Shown here: positions 33,208-41,985 of the stretch, piece after piece
How the letters are laid out: every line of letters starts with the position of its first letter
How positions within the stretch are numbered: the first letter of the stretch is position 1
Source of the DNA: DASXMR01 sp036495525
GTDB lineage: Bacteria; Actinomycetota; Actinomycetes; Streptosporangiales; Streptosporangiaceae
DNA: 46,594 nt
Reading direction: 5' to 3'
Assembly (NCBI GenBank): GCA_036495525.1
Contig: DASXMR010000002.1
Span: forward strand, 1-46,594
Program-made: the position numbers and the translations under genes
Notes under the pieces: generated by a model
Database searches by the model: none
What the model saw: the letters and a program-made list of their open reading frames with translations, nothing else
What the model was told of the DNA's origin: nothing

Positions 33208-33287
33208 GCTGGCAGCCAAGCCGGCCGCGGCGCCGCAGCCCCTACCATGGAAGGAGCAATCGCCCGGCCGACAAGTGAGGTTCTCCC

Positions 33288-34229
33288 GTGGCAGTCCCTT
33301 CTTCGCCCGTCAGCACAGCCAGCGCAGCCCCCGCCGGTACCGTCGCTGGCGAGACGGGCACGCAGCGAGTCAAGCGCGGCATGGCTGACATGCTCAAGGG
33401 CGGCGTGATCATGGACGTGGTCACGCCGGACCAGGCGAAGATCGCCGAGGATGCCGGCGCGGTCGCGGTGATGGCCCTCGAGCGGGTGCCAGCCGACATC
33501 AGGGCGCAGGGCGGCGTCGCGCGGATGAGCGACCCGGACATGATCGACGGCATCATCTCCGCTGTGTCCATCCCGGTCATGGCCAAGTGCCGGATCGGGC
33601 ACTTCGCCGAGGCGCAGGTACTGCAGGCCATCGGGGTCGACTACATCGACGAGTCCGAGGTGCTGACGCCGGCCGACGAGGCGCACCACGTGAACAAGTG
33701 GGACTTCACCGTCCCGTTCGTCTGCGGCGCGACCAACCTTGGCGAGGCGCTGCGGCGGATCGCCGAGGGCGCGGCCATGATCAGGTCCAAGGGCGAGGCA
33801 GGCACCGGGAACGTGATCGAGGCGACCAGGCACATGCGCGGCGTGCTGACCGAGATCCGCCGCCTCTCGGCGCTGTCGCCGCAGGAGCTCTACACCGCCG
33901 CCAAGGAACTGCAGGCCCCGTATGAGCTGGTCGCCGACGTGGCAGCGGCTGGCAAGCTGCCGGTCGTGCTGTTCACCGCCGGCGGGCTCGCGACCCCGGC
34001 CGACGCGGCGATGATGATGCAGCTCGGCGCCGAGGGCGTCTTCGTCGGGTCCGGCATCTTCAAGTCAGGTGATCCGGCCAGGCGCGCCGCGGCGATCGTG
34101 AAGGCGACCACCTTCTACGACGACCCGGACGTGATCGCCAAGGTGTCCCGCGGGCTCGGCGAGGCCATGGTGGGCATCAACCTGGACGAGCTCAGCTCCG
34201 AGCAGCGCTACGCGGGCCGGGGCTGGTGA
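33288..34229 (+). CDS. pdxS: Pyridoxal 5'-phosphate synthase, synthase subunit
   Basis: Makes PLP from ribose 5-phosphate, glyceraldehyde 3-phosphate and ammonia supplied by PdxT. 313 residues, (beta/alpha)8 barrel. Recognisable blocks are MADMLKGGVIMDVVTPDQAKIAEDAGAVAVMALERVPADIRAQGGVARMSDP, MAKCRIGHFAEAQ with the ring-closing Lys, and GEAGTGNVIEATRHMR. The phosphate-binding FVGSGIFKSGDP lies near the end. GTG 33288 gives the usual short variable leader. It begins 80 bases after the preceding gene, so it may have its own promoter, and overlaps pdxT by 4 bases (GTGA). Confidence 0.97.
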   Translation: MAVPSSPVSTASAAPAGTVAGETGTQRVKRGMADMLKGGVIMDVVTPDQAKIAEDAGAVAVMALERVPADIRAQGGVARMSDPDMIDGIISAVSIPVMAKCRIGHFAEAQVLQAIGVDYIDESEVLTPADEAHHVNKWDFTVPFVCGATNLGEALRRIAEGAAMIRSKGEAGTGNVIEATRHMRGVLTEIRRLSALSPQELYTAAKELQAPYELVADVAAAGKLPVVLFTAGGLATPADAAMMMQLGAEGVFVGSGIFKSGDPARRAAAIVKATTFYDDPDVIAKVSRGLGEAMVGINLDELSSEQRYAGRGW

Positions 34230-34861
34230 GCCGCCCGGCAAGCGGAGCAGCCGTGCCCGCCGGTCACCGGGCACCAGTAGTCGGCGTCCTCGCCCTGCAG
34301 GGCGATGTGGCTGAGCATCTGCGCAAGCTGGCCGGCGCGGGCGCCAGCGGCGTGCCCGTACGCCGGCCGGCCGAGCTTGACGGGGTGGACGGGCTGATCA
34401 TCCCCGGCGGCGAGTCGACCACCATGTGGCGCCTGGCGGCGGCGTTCGACCTGCTCGAACCGCTGCGCAAGCGGATCGGCGGCGGCATGCCGGCCTTCGG
34501 CTCCTGCGCGGGCATGATCATGCTCGCTGACCGGCTGGTGGACCGCGCGATCGGCCAGGAGACGATCGGCGGCATCGACATGACGGTGCGGCGTAACGCA
34601 TTCGGCCGCCAGCTGGAATCTTTCGAGCGTGACATCGCGCTGCAGGCCATCGGCGAGCCGCCGCTGCGCGCGGTCTTCATCCGGGCGCCCTGGGTCGAGG
34701 AAGTTGGCCCGGATGTCGAGATCCTGGCCACTGAGCCGGGTACCGGTAGGATCGTCGCGGTCCGGCAGGGCCTGGTGCTCGCCACCGCATTCCACCCCGA
34801 GCTCACGCCTGACCCGCGTGTACACGGGCTGTTTGTCGAAATGGTGAGGGAACTGTCATGA
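34226..34861 (+). CDS. pdxT: Pyridoxal 5'-phosphate synthase, glutaminase subunit
   Basis: Class I glutamine amidotransferase that hydrolyses glutamine and channels ammonia to PdxS; 211 residues. The triad is Cys94 (GSCAGMIML), His190 and Glu192 (FHPELT). The family's opening VGVLALQGDVAEHL and the PGGESTTMWRL loop are present. GTG 34226 overlaps the pdxS stop; a slightly longer N-terminus than usual (about 17 residues) precedes VVGVLALQG, so an internal start at GTG 34253 is also possible. The stop overlaps yebC's ATG by 4 bases. Confidence 0.95.
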   Translation: MSRPASGAAVPAGHRAPVVGVLALQGDVAEHLRKLAGAGASGVPVRRPAELDGVDGLIIPGGESTTMWRLAAAFDLLEPLRKRIGGGMPAFGSCAGMIMLADRLVDRAIGQETIGGIDMTVRRNAFGRQLESFERDIALQAIGEPPLRAVFIRAPWVEEVGPDVEILATEPGTGRIVAVRQGLVLATAFHPELTPDPRVHGLFVEMVRELS

Positions 34862-35610
34862 GCGGCCACTCCAAATGGGCCACGACGAAGCACAAGAAGG
34901 CAGTCGTTGACGCCCGGCGCGGCAAGCTATTCGCGAAGCTGATCAAGAACGTGGAGGTAGCCGCGCGCAGCGGCGGCCCTGATCCGGCTGGCAACCCGAC
35001 CCTGTACGACGCGGTGCAGAAGGCCAAGCGGAGCTCGGTGCCGAACGACAACATCGACCGGGCGGTGCGCCGCGGCGCCGGGCTTGAGGCGGGCGGCGCG
35101 GCTTACGAGGCAGTCACCTACGAGGGCTACGCGCCCGGTGGCGTCGCCGTGCTGGTCGAGTGCCTGACCGACAACAGGAACCGGGCCGCCGCCGAGGTAC
35201 GCACCGCGCTGACGCGCAACGGCGGCTCGATGGCTGACGCCGGCTCGGTCTCCTACCTTTTCAACCGCAAGGGCGTGGTGATCGTCCCGGCCGCTAGCGG
35301 GACTACCGAGGACGACGTGCTGACCGCGGTGCTCGACGCCGGCGCCGAGGAAGTCAACGACCTGGGCGAATCGTTCGAGGTGGTCAGCGAGGCGACCGAC
35401 CTGGTCACGGTGCGCCAGGCGCTGCTGGACTCGGGGATCGACTACGAGTCGGCTGAGGCGGCGTTCCTGCCGTCGGTGGAGGTGCCCGTCGACGAGGACA
35501 CGGCCAGGAAGGTCTTCCGGCTGATCGAGGCCGTCGAGGACTCCGACGACGTGCAGGACGTCTACGCCAACTACTCAGTCTCCGACGAGGTCATGGCGAG
35601 GCTCGGCTGA
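34858..35610 (+). CDS. yebC: YebC/PmpR family DNA-binding regulator/translation factor
   Basis: Highly conserved 250-residue protein beginning SGHSKWATTKHKKAVVDARRGKLF. It also carries PNDNIDRAVRRGAG, YEGYAPGGVAVLVECLTDNRNR and the C-terminal ANYSVSDEV. YebC proteins act as transcriptional regulators in some bacteria; recent work gives some a role in relieving ribosome stalling at proline runs. Position just before ruvC is usual for actinobacteria, here with an acetyltransferase gene between. It is translationally coupled to pdxT (ATGA) and to the next gene (TGATG, one-base overlap). Confidence 0.95.
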   Translation: MSGHSKWATTKHKKAVVDARRGKLFAKLIKNVEVAARSGGPDPAGNPTLYDAVQKAKRSSVPNDNIDRAVRRGAGLEAGGAAYEAVTYEGYAPGGVAVLVECLTDNRNRAAAEVRTALTRNGGSMADAGSVSYLFNRKGVVIVPAASGTTEDDVLTAVLDAGAEEVNDLGESFEVVSEATDLVTVRQALLDSGIDYESAEAAFLPSVEVPVDEDTARKVFRLIEAVEDSDDVQDVYANYSVSDEVMARLG

Positions 35611-36863
35611 TGCGTGCCGCCGGCCTGGCCGGCGGCACTGGCCAGAGCGACGGGCCGGTGACGGTGCGCGAGCTGTGCCCGGCGGATGGCCTGGAGGAAG
35701 CCGCGCTCGACCTGCAGCAACGTGCCTTCGGGCCGGCGGGCGACCGCCAGCGCTGGCTGGCGGAGATGCGGGCCATCGTGGCAGCCGGCCGGGTGCTTGG
35801 CGTGCTGGCTGGCCAGACGCTGCTCGGCACCGCCTTCTACCACGACATGCGGCAGTTCTGGCACGGCAAGTCACTGCCGATGGCAGGCGTGGCGAGCGTC
35901 AACCTCGCGCCCGAGCACCGCGGCCGGGGCATGGGCCGGGCGCTGATGACCGAGCTGCTCAGCCTCATCGCCGAGCGCGGCTACCTGCTGTCGGCGCTCT
36001 ACCCGTCGACCATGCCGCTGTACCGCTCGCTTGGCTGGGAGCTGGCCGGCGGACGGTACCAGGTGGTGATACGCGCCCGCGCGCTGGCGGGCCTGCTGGC
36101 CGCCGGGTCCCGGCCGGCCGCTGAGGCCGGCTCGCCGCCGGCGATACGCCGGGCGGGCCCGCAGGATGCGGCTGAGATCCGCGCGGTGAGCGACCTGGTC
36201 CACCAGGCCGCGCGGGCCGGCGGGCCGGTCGTGCGCGACGCCGATAGCATCGCCCGCTCACTGGGCAGCGAGGACAGGTACGCCTACCTGGCGCCGGACG
36301 GATTCCTCGGCTATCGCTGGCGCGGCGGCAACTCCGAGATCATGGTCAGCTCGGTGCTGGCCGGCTCGGCGGTGACCGCCAGGGCGCTGTGGCAGATCGT
36401 CGGCTCGCACGCGACCATGGCGAACACCGTGCGCGCCTACGCCGGACCGCAGGACGCCGTCGGCTGGCTCACCAGCGAGCCCGACGTCGACGTGGTCAGG
36501 GTCGACCAGTGGATGCTGCGGGTCATCGACGCGCCCGGCGCGATAGCGGCGCGGGGCTACCCGGCGGCGATCAGCCTGCGGGTGCCGGTCCAGCTCGACG
36601 ACGACGCGTGCGCGGCCAACTCGGGCCAGTGGCTGCTGGAAGTCAGCGGCGGCCAGGGCGCGCTGACCAGGGCGGGGGAGCGGGCCTGGGCGGCGGCTGG
36701 CGCCACGGTGCTGCTCGGCGCCCGCGGGCTTGGTGCCCTGTTCGCCGGCACGCCGGTGGCGGCGCTGCGGCTGGCCGGGCTGGTGGCTGGCGGTGACCCG
36801 GCCGCCGACGACGCGCTCGACAGCGCCTTCGGCCCGCCGGCCGCCATGGCCGACTTCTTCTGA
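35610..36863 (+). CDS. Eis-like GNAT N-acetyltransferase
   Basis: A 417-residue protein with the Eis layout: an N-terminal GNAT domain with acetyl-CoA loop RGRGMG (104-109), a second GNAT-like domain (about 170-300) and a C-terminal SCP2-like domain (about 305-417). The chain ends MADFF. In Eis the terminal carboxylate is part of the active site, and Tyr in the YPSTMPLYRSLGW block is the general acid. Mycobacterial Eis acetylates aminoglycosides and proteins; substrate range here is unknown. The ATG overlaps the yebC stop by one base. About 130 bases separate it from ruvC. Confidence 0.85.
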   Translation: MRAAGLAGGTGQSDGPVTVRELCPADGLEEAALDLQQRAFGPAGDRQRWLAEMRAIVAAGRVLGVLAGQTLLGTAFYHDMRQFWHGKSLPMAGVASVNLAPEHRGRGMGRALMTELLSLIAERGYLLSALYPSTMPLYRSLGWELAGGRYQVVIRARALAGLLAAGSRPAAEAGSPPAIRRAGPQDAAEIRAVSDLVHQAARAGGPVVRDADSIARSLGSEDRYAYLAPDGFLGYRWRGGNSEIMVSSVLAGSAVTARALWQIVGSHATMANTVRAYAGPQDAVGWLTSEPDVDVVRVDQWMLRVIDAPGAIAARGYPAAISLRVPVQLDDDACAANSGQWLLEVSGGQGALTRAGERAWAAAGATVLLGARGLGALFAGTPVAALRLAGLVAGGDPAADDALDSAFGPPAAMADFF

Positions 36864-36995
36864 GCCGCAGGCGCGGGCCGCGCCCGCTGGGCGGAACCGC
36901 CAGCGACACGCCGCACGAGAGGGCGTGCGGCGGACGGCCAGCCGGTAATGTCACAGCCGAACACCTGTTCGCTAGCGCCCTGGATGGTGAGCGGC

Positions 36996-37514
36996 ATGCG
37001 CGTGCTTGGCGTGGATCCCGGCCTGACCAGGTGCGGGCTCGGGGTGATCGACGGCGCGCCAGGGCGGCCTGTCGTCCTGGTCCGCACCGGCGTGATCGGA
37101 TCGCCGCCGGACGGCGACATCGGCTCCCGGCTGCTGGCCCTCGAGCAGCAGCTCGATAGCTGGCTGACCGAGTACCGGCCGGACGCGGTCGCGGTCGAGC
37201 GGGTGTTCAGCCAGCACAACGTGCGCACCGTGATGGGCACCGCGCAGGCCGGTGCGGTTGCCATCGTCTGCGCGGCGCGGCGCGGCCTGCCGGTCGCGCT
37301 GCACACGCCGAGCGAGGTCAAGGCGGCCGTGACCGGGAACGGCCGGGCTGACAAGGCGCAGGTAGCCCACATGGTGAGCCGGCTGCTGCGGCTCAGCGAC
37401 CCGCCGCGGCCGGCCGACGCCGCCGACGCCCTGGCGCTGGCGATCTGCCACCTGTGGCGCAGCGCCGCGCACGACCGGCTCGCGGCCGCGCGCCAGGCGG
37501 CCGGGCTCCGGTGA
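36996..37514 (+). CDS. ruvC: Crossover junction endodeoxyribonuclease RuvC
   Basis: Resolves Holliday junctions; 172 residues from ATG 36996. Acidic active-site residues are Asp7 (VDPGLTRCG), Glu in AVERVF, and the aspartates of PADAADALALAICH near the C-terminus. The HTPSEVKAAVTGNGRADKAQV block is typical. Earlier in-frame ATGs at 36948 and 36984 would add unconserved residues ahead of the invariant MRVLGVDPG. The stop overlaps ruvA's GTG by 4 bases. Confidence 0.95.
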   Translation: MRVLGVDPGLTRCGLGVIDGAPGRPVVLVRTGVIGSPPDGDIGSRLLALEQQLDSWLTEYRPDAVAVERVFSQHNVRTVMGTAQAGAVAIVCAARRGLPVALHTPSEVKAAVTGNGRADKAQVAHMVSRLLRLSDPPRPADAADALALAICHLWRSAAHDRLAAARQAAGLR

Positions 37515-38203
37515 TCGCCCACCTGACCGGCACGGTCAGCTCGGTGGCGCCGGACGGCGCGGTGATCGACGTCGGCGGGGTCGGCCTGGTCGTCCAGTGC
37601 GCACCTGGCACCCTGGCTGGCCTGCGGCCGGGGGAGACGACGACGGTTGCCACCTCCCTCGTCGTCCGGGAGGACTCGCTGACGCTGTACGGGTTCGGCA
37701 GCGAGGACGAGCGGGTTACCTTCGAGCTGCTGCAGACCGCCAGCGGAGTCGGGCCGCGGCTCGCCCTGGCCATGCTCGCCGTGCTCACCCCGGACGAGCT
37801 GAGGCGCGCCGTGGCGGCCGAGGACCTGGCGGCGCTCACCGCTGTGCCGGGCATCGGCCGCAAGGGCGCTCAGCGCATCGTGCTCGAGCTGGCCGGCCGG
37901 CTCGGTGTGCCGGCCAGTCTGCCGGCCAGCCAGGCGACGGCTGCGCGCGGTCAGACCAGGCAGCCTGCAGCGTGGCAGGAGCAGGTGCGCGCGGGGCTGG
38001 TCAATCTCGGCTGGCAGGCGCGCGACGCGGACCAGGCGATAGCGGCGATCGAGCCAGAGCTGCTGGCCGGGGCGCCCGCTGGCTGGCCGGACGGCCGGCC
38101 GGCCGAGGCGGCCATGAACGGCGGCGGGCCGGATGCCGGCGGGCAGGACATCGACATCGCGGTCGCACTGCGCGCCGCCCTGCGGGTGCTGGGCCGGTCG
38201 TGA
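37511..38203 (+). CDS. ruvA: Holliday junction branch migration protein RuvA
   Basis: Tetrameric junction-binding subunit that loads RuvB; 230 residues. Domain I (OB fold) starts IAHLTGTVSSVAPDGAVIDVGGVGL. Domain II has the two helix-hairpin-helix motifs (LLQTASGVGPRLALAML and LTAVPGIGRKGAQRIVLEL). Domain III, which contacts RuvB, begins near QEQVRAGLVNLGW. The linker between III and the last helix carries a Gly/Pro/Ala-rich stretch (LLAGAPAGWPDGRPAEAAMNGGGPDAGG), making it longer than in E. coli. GTG starts and stops overlap neighbours by 4 bases on both sides. Confidence 0.95.
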   Translation: MIAHLTGTVSSVAPDGAVIDVGGVGLVVQCAPGTLAGLRPGETTTVATSLVVREDSLTLYGFGSEDERVTFELLQTASGVGPRLALAMLAVLTPDELRRAVAAEDLAALTAVPGIGRKGAQRIVLELAGRLGVPASLPASQATAARGQTRQPAAWQEQVRAGLVNLGWQARDADQAIAAIEPELLAGAPAGWPDGRPAEAAMNGGGPDAGGQDIDIAVALRAALRVLGRS

Positions 38204-39294
38204 CCGGCATGGACGAGCTGGCCGGGCCCGAGCCGGGCGGGCCGGACGGCAGCCGGCTGGTATCGGCAATCGCCGACGCCGACGACCGGGTGATCGAGGG
38301 GGCGCTGCGGCCGAAGCGGCTGAGCGAGTTCGTCGGCCAGGGCAGGGTCCGCGAGCAGCTCTCGGTCGTGCTGCAGGGCGCGGTGCAGCGTGGCAGGGTG
38401 CCCGACCATGTGCTGCTTGCTGGCCCGCCCGGCATCGGCAAGACCACCATCGCCATGATCATCGCGGCCGAGCTCGGCGCGCCGCTGCGGATCACCAGCG
38501 GCCCGGCCATCGAGCGGGCCGGCGACCTCGCCGCCGTGCTGTCCACGCTCGGCGAGGGTGAGGTCGTGTTCATCGACGAGATTCACCGCGTCGCCCGGCC
38601 GGCCGAGGAGATGCTCTACCTGGCCATGGAGGACTTCCGGGTCGACGTGATCGTCGGCAAGGGCCCTGGCGCCACCGCGATACCGCTGGATATCGCGCCC
38701 TTCACCCTGGTCGGCGCCACCACCAGGGCCGGACTGCTGCCCGGCCCGCTGCGCGACCGGTTCGGCTTCACCGCCCACCTTGACTTCTACGCCGCTGACG
38801 AGCTTGGCGTGATCGTCCGGCGCTCGGCTGACCTGCTTGGCGTGCCACTGCACGACGACGGGGCCGCCGAGATCGCCGGCCGGTCCCGCGGCACGCCCCG
38901 GATCGCCAACCGGCTGCTGCGCCGGGTCCGCGACTTCGCCGAGGTCCGGGGCAGCGGGGTGGTCGACCGGGCGGCGGCCAGGGCGGCGCTCGAGTTGTAT
39001 GAGGTCGACGAGAGCGGTCTCGACCGGCTCGACCGTGCCGTGCTCGACGCCCTGATCCGCCGGTTCGGCGGCGGCCCGGTGGGCCTGTCGACGCTGGCCG
39101 TGGCCGTCGGCGAGGAGCCCGAGACGGTCGAGGTCGTGGCTGAGCCCTTCCTGGTCCGCTGCGGCCTGATGGCCCGCACCCCGCGCGGCCGCGTCGCCAT
39201 GCCGGCCGCCTGGGAGCACCTGGGGCTCACGCCGCCCGCCCCCTCAGGCCAGCCAGCCAGCCCGGCCGACGGCGCTGCCACCCTCTTCGGCTGA
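38200..39294 (+). CDS. ruvB: Holliday junction branch migration ATPase RuvB
   Basis: AAA+ motor of the RuvAB complex; 364 residues. Walker A GPPGIGKTT has Lys81, Walker B is VVFIDEIHR, and sensor 1 lies in LVGATTRAG. The arginine finger region is LLPGPLRDRFGF. The C-terminal winged helix contains VGLSTLAVAVGEEPETVEVVAEPFL. A variable tail of Pro/Ala ends the protein. GTG 38200 overlaps the ruvA stop; ATG 38209 is an alternative three codons on. This ends the co-directional run that starts with pgsA; a 213-base gap with a clear promoter precedes yajC. Confidence 0.97.
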   Translation: MTGMDELAGPEPGGPDGSRLVSAIADADDRVIEGALRPKRLSEFVGQGRVREQLSVVLQGAVQRGRVPDHVLLAGPPGIGKTTIAMIIAAELGAPLRITSGPAIERAGDLAAVLSTLGEGEVVFIDEIHRVARPAEEMLYLAMEDFRVDVIVGKGPGATAIPLDIAPFTLVGATTRAGLLPGPLRDRFGFTAHLDFYAADELGVIVRRSADLLGVPLHDDGAAEIAGRSRGTPRIANRLLRRVRDFAEVRGSGVVDRAAARAALELYEVDESGLDRLDRAVLDALIRRFGGGPVGLSTLAVAVGEEPETVEVVAEPFLVRCGLMARTPRGRVAMPAAWEHLGLTPPAPSGQPASPADGAATLFG

Positions 39295-39376
39295 CCGCCT
39301 AACCAGCACCGTACGCCCCGAATGTCACGGCTGGTCGCGGGCTGGTTACGATCGCGGGCCGGAGGCCGTAGCCTGG

Positions 39377-39405
39377 TTGGTACGCCGCTGCCGCACCGCT
39401 ACACT
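39377..39405 (+). promoter_or_regulatory. Vegetative-type promoter upstream of yajC
   Basis: TTGGTA (39377-39382) and TACACT (39400-39405) are separated by exactly 17 bases. It is the best -35/-10 pair that I found in the window. It lies about 100 bases before yajC and would drive yajC-secD-secF and possibly apt. Confidence 0.5.
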
Positions 39406-39507
39406 TCGGCAGTCGGGTCATGACAGCCGTCTGGCGGCGCCGCCGCCCGTCCCGGCCAAGGCACCGGGTGCACGGTCGGCGAGGCAATTTACCGAAGGGA
39501 AAGTCCC

Positions 39508-39969
39508 GTGATGGGCAACATGCTGCTAGCCGCCGCAACGAGCACTCCCAGCAAAAGTAGCGGCAACGCGGGCCTCAGCTACCTGATCGTCATCGTCCTG
39601 CTCGGTGTTTTCTACTTCGTGATCTTCCGGCCGCAGCGGCGGCGGCGGCAGCAGGCCGCCAGCATGCAGAACACAGTCGAGCCTGGCGCGAATGTTCGCA
39701 CCACAGCCGGGATCTACGGGACCGTCGTATCCGTTGACGATGTGGACGTGGTCGTTCAGATTGCTCCTGGCGTGGAGATCCGGATGCTACGCCGCGCGAT
39801 CATGGAGGTACTCCCGGATGACGCTGACAACCCGCCGTCGGCCCAGTCGCCGTCGCCTGGCGCTGAGGACGCGGACCGGCCAGGCGGCGCGAAAGACGAC
39901 TTGGGCGCTGACGACGTGCATGACGACGTCCGCTCCGACGAGAAGGACTCCGGGGACCGCAACTTCTAG
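39508..39969 (+). CDS. yajC: Preprotein translocase subunit YajC
   Basis: Small membrane partner of SecDF; 153 residues. A single membrane helix (YLIVIVLLGVFYFVIFRPQRRRRQQ) carries the FRPQ signature, followed by the cytoplasmic domain VEPGANVRTTAGIYGTVVSVDDVDVVVQIAPGVEIRMLRRAIMEVL. An acidic low-complexity tail of about 45 residues follows. The start is GTG 39508 or the adjacent ATG 39511; GAAGGGAAAG lies just upstream. secD begins 57 bases after the stop. Confidence 0.93.
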   Translation: MMGNMLLAAATSTPSKSSGNAGLSYLIVIVLLGVFYFVIFRPQRRRRQQAASMQNTVEPGANVRTTAGIYGTVVSVDDVDVVVQIAPGVEIRMLRRAIMEVLPDDADNPPSAQSPSPGAEDADRPGGAKDDLGADDVHDDVRSDEKDSGDRNF

Positions 39970-40026
39970 CCCAGCGCACGCCGCTAGCTGAGCGCAGGCC
40001 CGACCGAGCTAAGGAACAGGACAGAC

Positions 40027-41985
40027 GTGGCTCCCCCAAAGACCAAGTCAGCCCGGCCAGGACGGATCCTCGCGGTACTCGCCGTCCTGATCATCGTCAT
40101 GCTGGTGGGTGTCGTCGGCGGCGCGAACGCGTTCAGCCCCTCGCACTGGCACAAGCAGTTCCGGGTCGCGCTCGGCCTCGACCTTGCTGGTGGCACCACC
40201 GTCACGCTGAAGGCGCAGCCGGAGGGGGGCGGCAATAAGACGCCATCTCCGGCCGCGATGAACGTGGCCAAGGGCATCATGCTGAGCCGGGTCGACAGCC
40301 TCGGCACCACCGGGGCGACGGTGAACACCCAGGGCACTGACCTGATCAACGTGTCGGTGCCCGGCCACCAGTCGCAGGCCGTGGTGAACCTGGTGGGCAC
40401 CACCGCGCAGCTCGACTTCCGGCAGGTGCTGCTGACGGCGCCGGGGACGCCCCAGACGGCGGCGCCTACGCCCAGTCCGTCCCCGAGCTCCTCGCCGTCT
40501 CCCTCGCCGAGCGGCAAGGCATCTCCCAGCCCGAGCCCCTCGGCGAGCTCGAAGGGCAAGGGCGGCAAGAACAAGAACGGGTCGACGCAGGCCGAGTCGG
40601 CGACCAGCCTGACAGGGTCGGGCGCGGCTGCTCAGGGGGCCAAGCCGAAGGCATCGGCCTCGCCGAAGGCATCCGCCTCACCTTCGTCCAGCCCCTCGCC
40701 TTCGCCAAGCCCATCGCCCTCGGCCAGCCCCCAGCCCGGCGGCTCAGGCAGCCTCATCACCGCGCAGCAGGCAGCAGCCGGAGGCGGCGGTGACGTCACC
40801 CTGGTCCAGCCTTTCGTCGCCAAGCTGTTCAGCAAGCTCAACTGCGCGGACAAGAACTGGCAGAAGGTCATCTACAACAACAACGCGTCTTTCTGGGACA
40901 ACACCAAGGCGCAGATCGTCGCCTGTGACTCGCAGGGCCAGAAGTACGTGCTCGATGTCGCCAAGGTCAACGGAAAGCAGCTGACCTCGACGCAGGCCGC
41001 GCTGAGCACCACCTCCGGGCAGTGGCAGATCAACTTCGCCCTGAACGGCGCGGGCGGCGCCGCATTCGGCCAGCTGACCGAGACCATGTTCACGAAGTAC
41101 TACAACAACGGCTCGCCGTCGCCGCTCGACCAGTTCGCGATCGTGCTGGACGGCAAGGTCATCTCAGCGCCGGTCATCCAGCAGCCGATCACCACCGGCT
41201 CGGGCCAGATCACCGGCAGCTTCACCCAGGCAAGCGCCACCCAGCTCTCCAACATCCTCAAGTACGGCGCGCTGCCGCTCAACTTCAACGTGCAGCAGAC
41301 CGTGTCGGTGTCGCCGCAGCTCGGCTCCACCCAGCTGCGGGCCGGCCTGATCGCCGCCGCTGTCGGACTCGCGCTGGTGGTCGTGTACTCGTTCATCTAC
41401 TACCGCGGACTCGCCATCGTGTCGGTGTTCAGCCTCGCGACCTCGGCCCTGCTGACCTACCTGTCGGTGGTCCTGCTCAGCCGGTTCGAGCACTACACGC
41501 TGTCGCTCGCCGGCATCGCCGGGCTCATCGTGGCCATCGGCATCACCGCTGACTCGTTCGTGGTCTATTTCGAGCGGTTGCGCGACGAGGTCAGGGAGGG
41601 CAAGACCCTGCGCGCCGCGGTCGAGCGCGGCTGGCAGCGCGCCCGGCGGACCATCCTGGTGTCCGACACGGTCTCGTTCCTGGCGGCGGCGCTGCTGTAC
41701 ATCTTCGCCATCGGTGACGTGCGTGGCTTCGCCTACACGCTGGGACTGACCACGCTGATCGACATCGTCGTGGTGTTCCTGTTCACCAAGCCGATGGTCA
41801 CACTGCTGGCCAGGACCAAGTTCTACGGCCAGGGCCACAAGCTCTCCGGGCTTGATCCGAGCCGGCTTGGCGCGCGGTCGCCCTGGCGGGGCTCGCGGCG
41901 CCCGGTTGCCCGCCCGGTCACCGGCAGCAGCGGCGCGGCAGCATCCGGCCAGCGGCCAGGTAGCAGCACCCCGAGGGAGGCCTGA
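40027..41985 (+). CDS. secD: Protein translocase subunit SecD
   Basis: Export factor that uses the proton gradient to pull secreted proteins out of the SecYEG channel; 652 residues. The N-terminal helix (ILAVLAVLIIVMLVGVVGG) precedes FRVALGLDLAGGTTVTLKA, the P1 domain start with its D-L-x-G-G motif. A Ser/Pro/Lys-rich insert occupies about residues 142-242. The P1 head then continues (FAIVLDGKVISAPVIQQPI) and five further helices end the protein, with the GLIVAIGITADSFVVYFERLRDE motif that carries the conserved Asp. The charged tail is short. The stop overlaps secF's ATG (TGATG). Confidence 0.96.
   Translation: MAPPKTKSARPGRILAVLAVLIIVMLVGVVGGANAFSPSHWHKQFRVALGLDLAGGTTVTLKAQPEGGGNKTPSPAAMNVAKGIMLSRVDSLGTTGATVNTQGTDLINVSVPGHQSQAVVNLVGTTAQLDFRQVLLTAPGTPQTAAPTPSPSPSSSPSPSPSGKASPSPSPSASSKGKGGKNKNGSTQAESATSLTGSGAAAQGAKPKASASPKASASPSSSPSPSPSPSPSASPQPGGSGSLITAQQAAAGGGGDVTLVQPFVAKLFSKLNCADKNWQKVIYNNNASFWDNTKAQIVACDSQGQKYVLDVAKVNGKQLTSTQAALSTTSGQWQINFALNGAGGAAFGQLTETMFTKYYNNGSPSPLDQFAIVLDGKVISAPVIQQPITTGSGQITGSFTQASATQLSNILKYGALPLNFNVQQTVSVSPQLGSTQLRAGLIAAAVGLALVVVYSFIYYRGLAIVSVFSLATSALLTYLSVVLLSRFEHYTLSLAGIAGLIVAIGITADSFVVYFERLRDEVREGKTLRAAVERGWQRARRTILVSDTVSFLAAALLYIFAIGDVRGFAYTLGLTTLIDIVVVFLFTKPMVTLLARTKFYGQGHKLSGLDPSRLGARSPWRGSRRPVARPVTGSSGAAASGQRPGSSTPREA
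40470..40737 (+). repeat. Ser-Pro coding low-complexity repeat inside secD
   Basis: Two runs of degenerate hexamer-like repeats (40470-40553 and 40639-40737) encode alternating Ser and Pro, separated by a Lys/Asn/Gly-rich stretch. The second run contains the direct repeat ccgaaggcatcNgcctc. The frame is maintained throughout. Expansion or contraction by replication slippage is likely. Confidence 0.8.
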
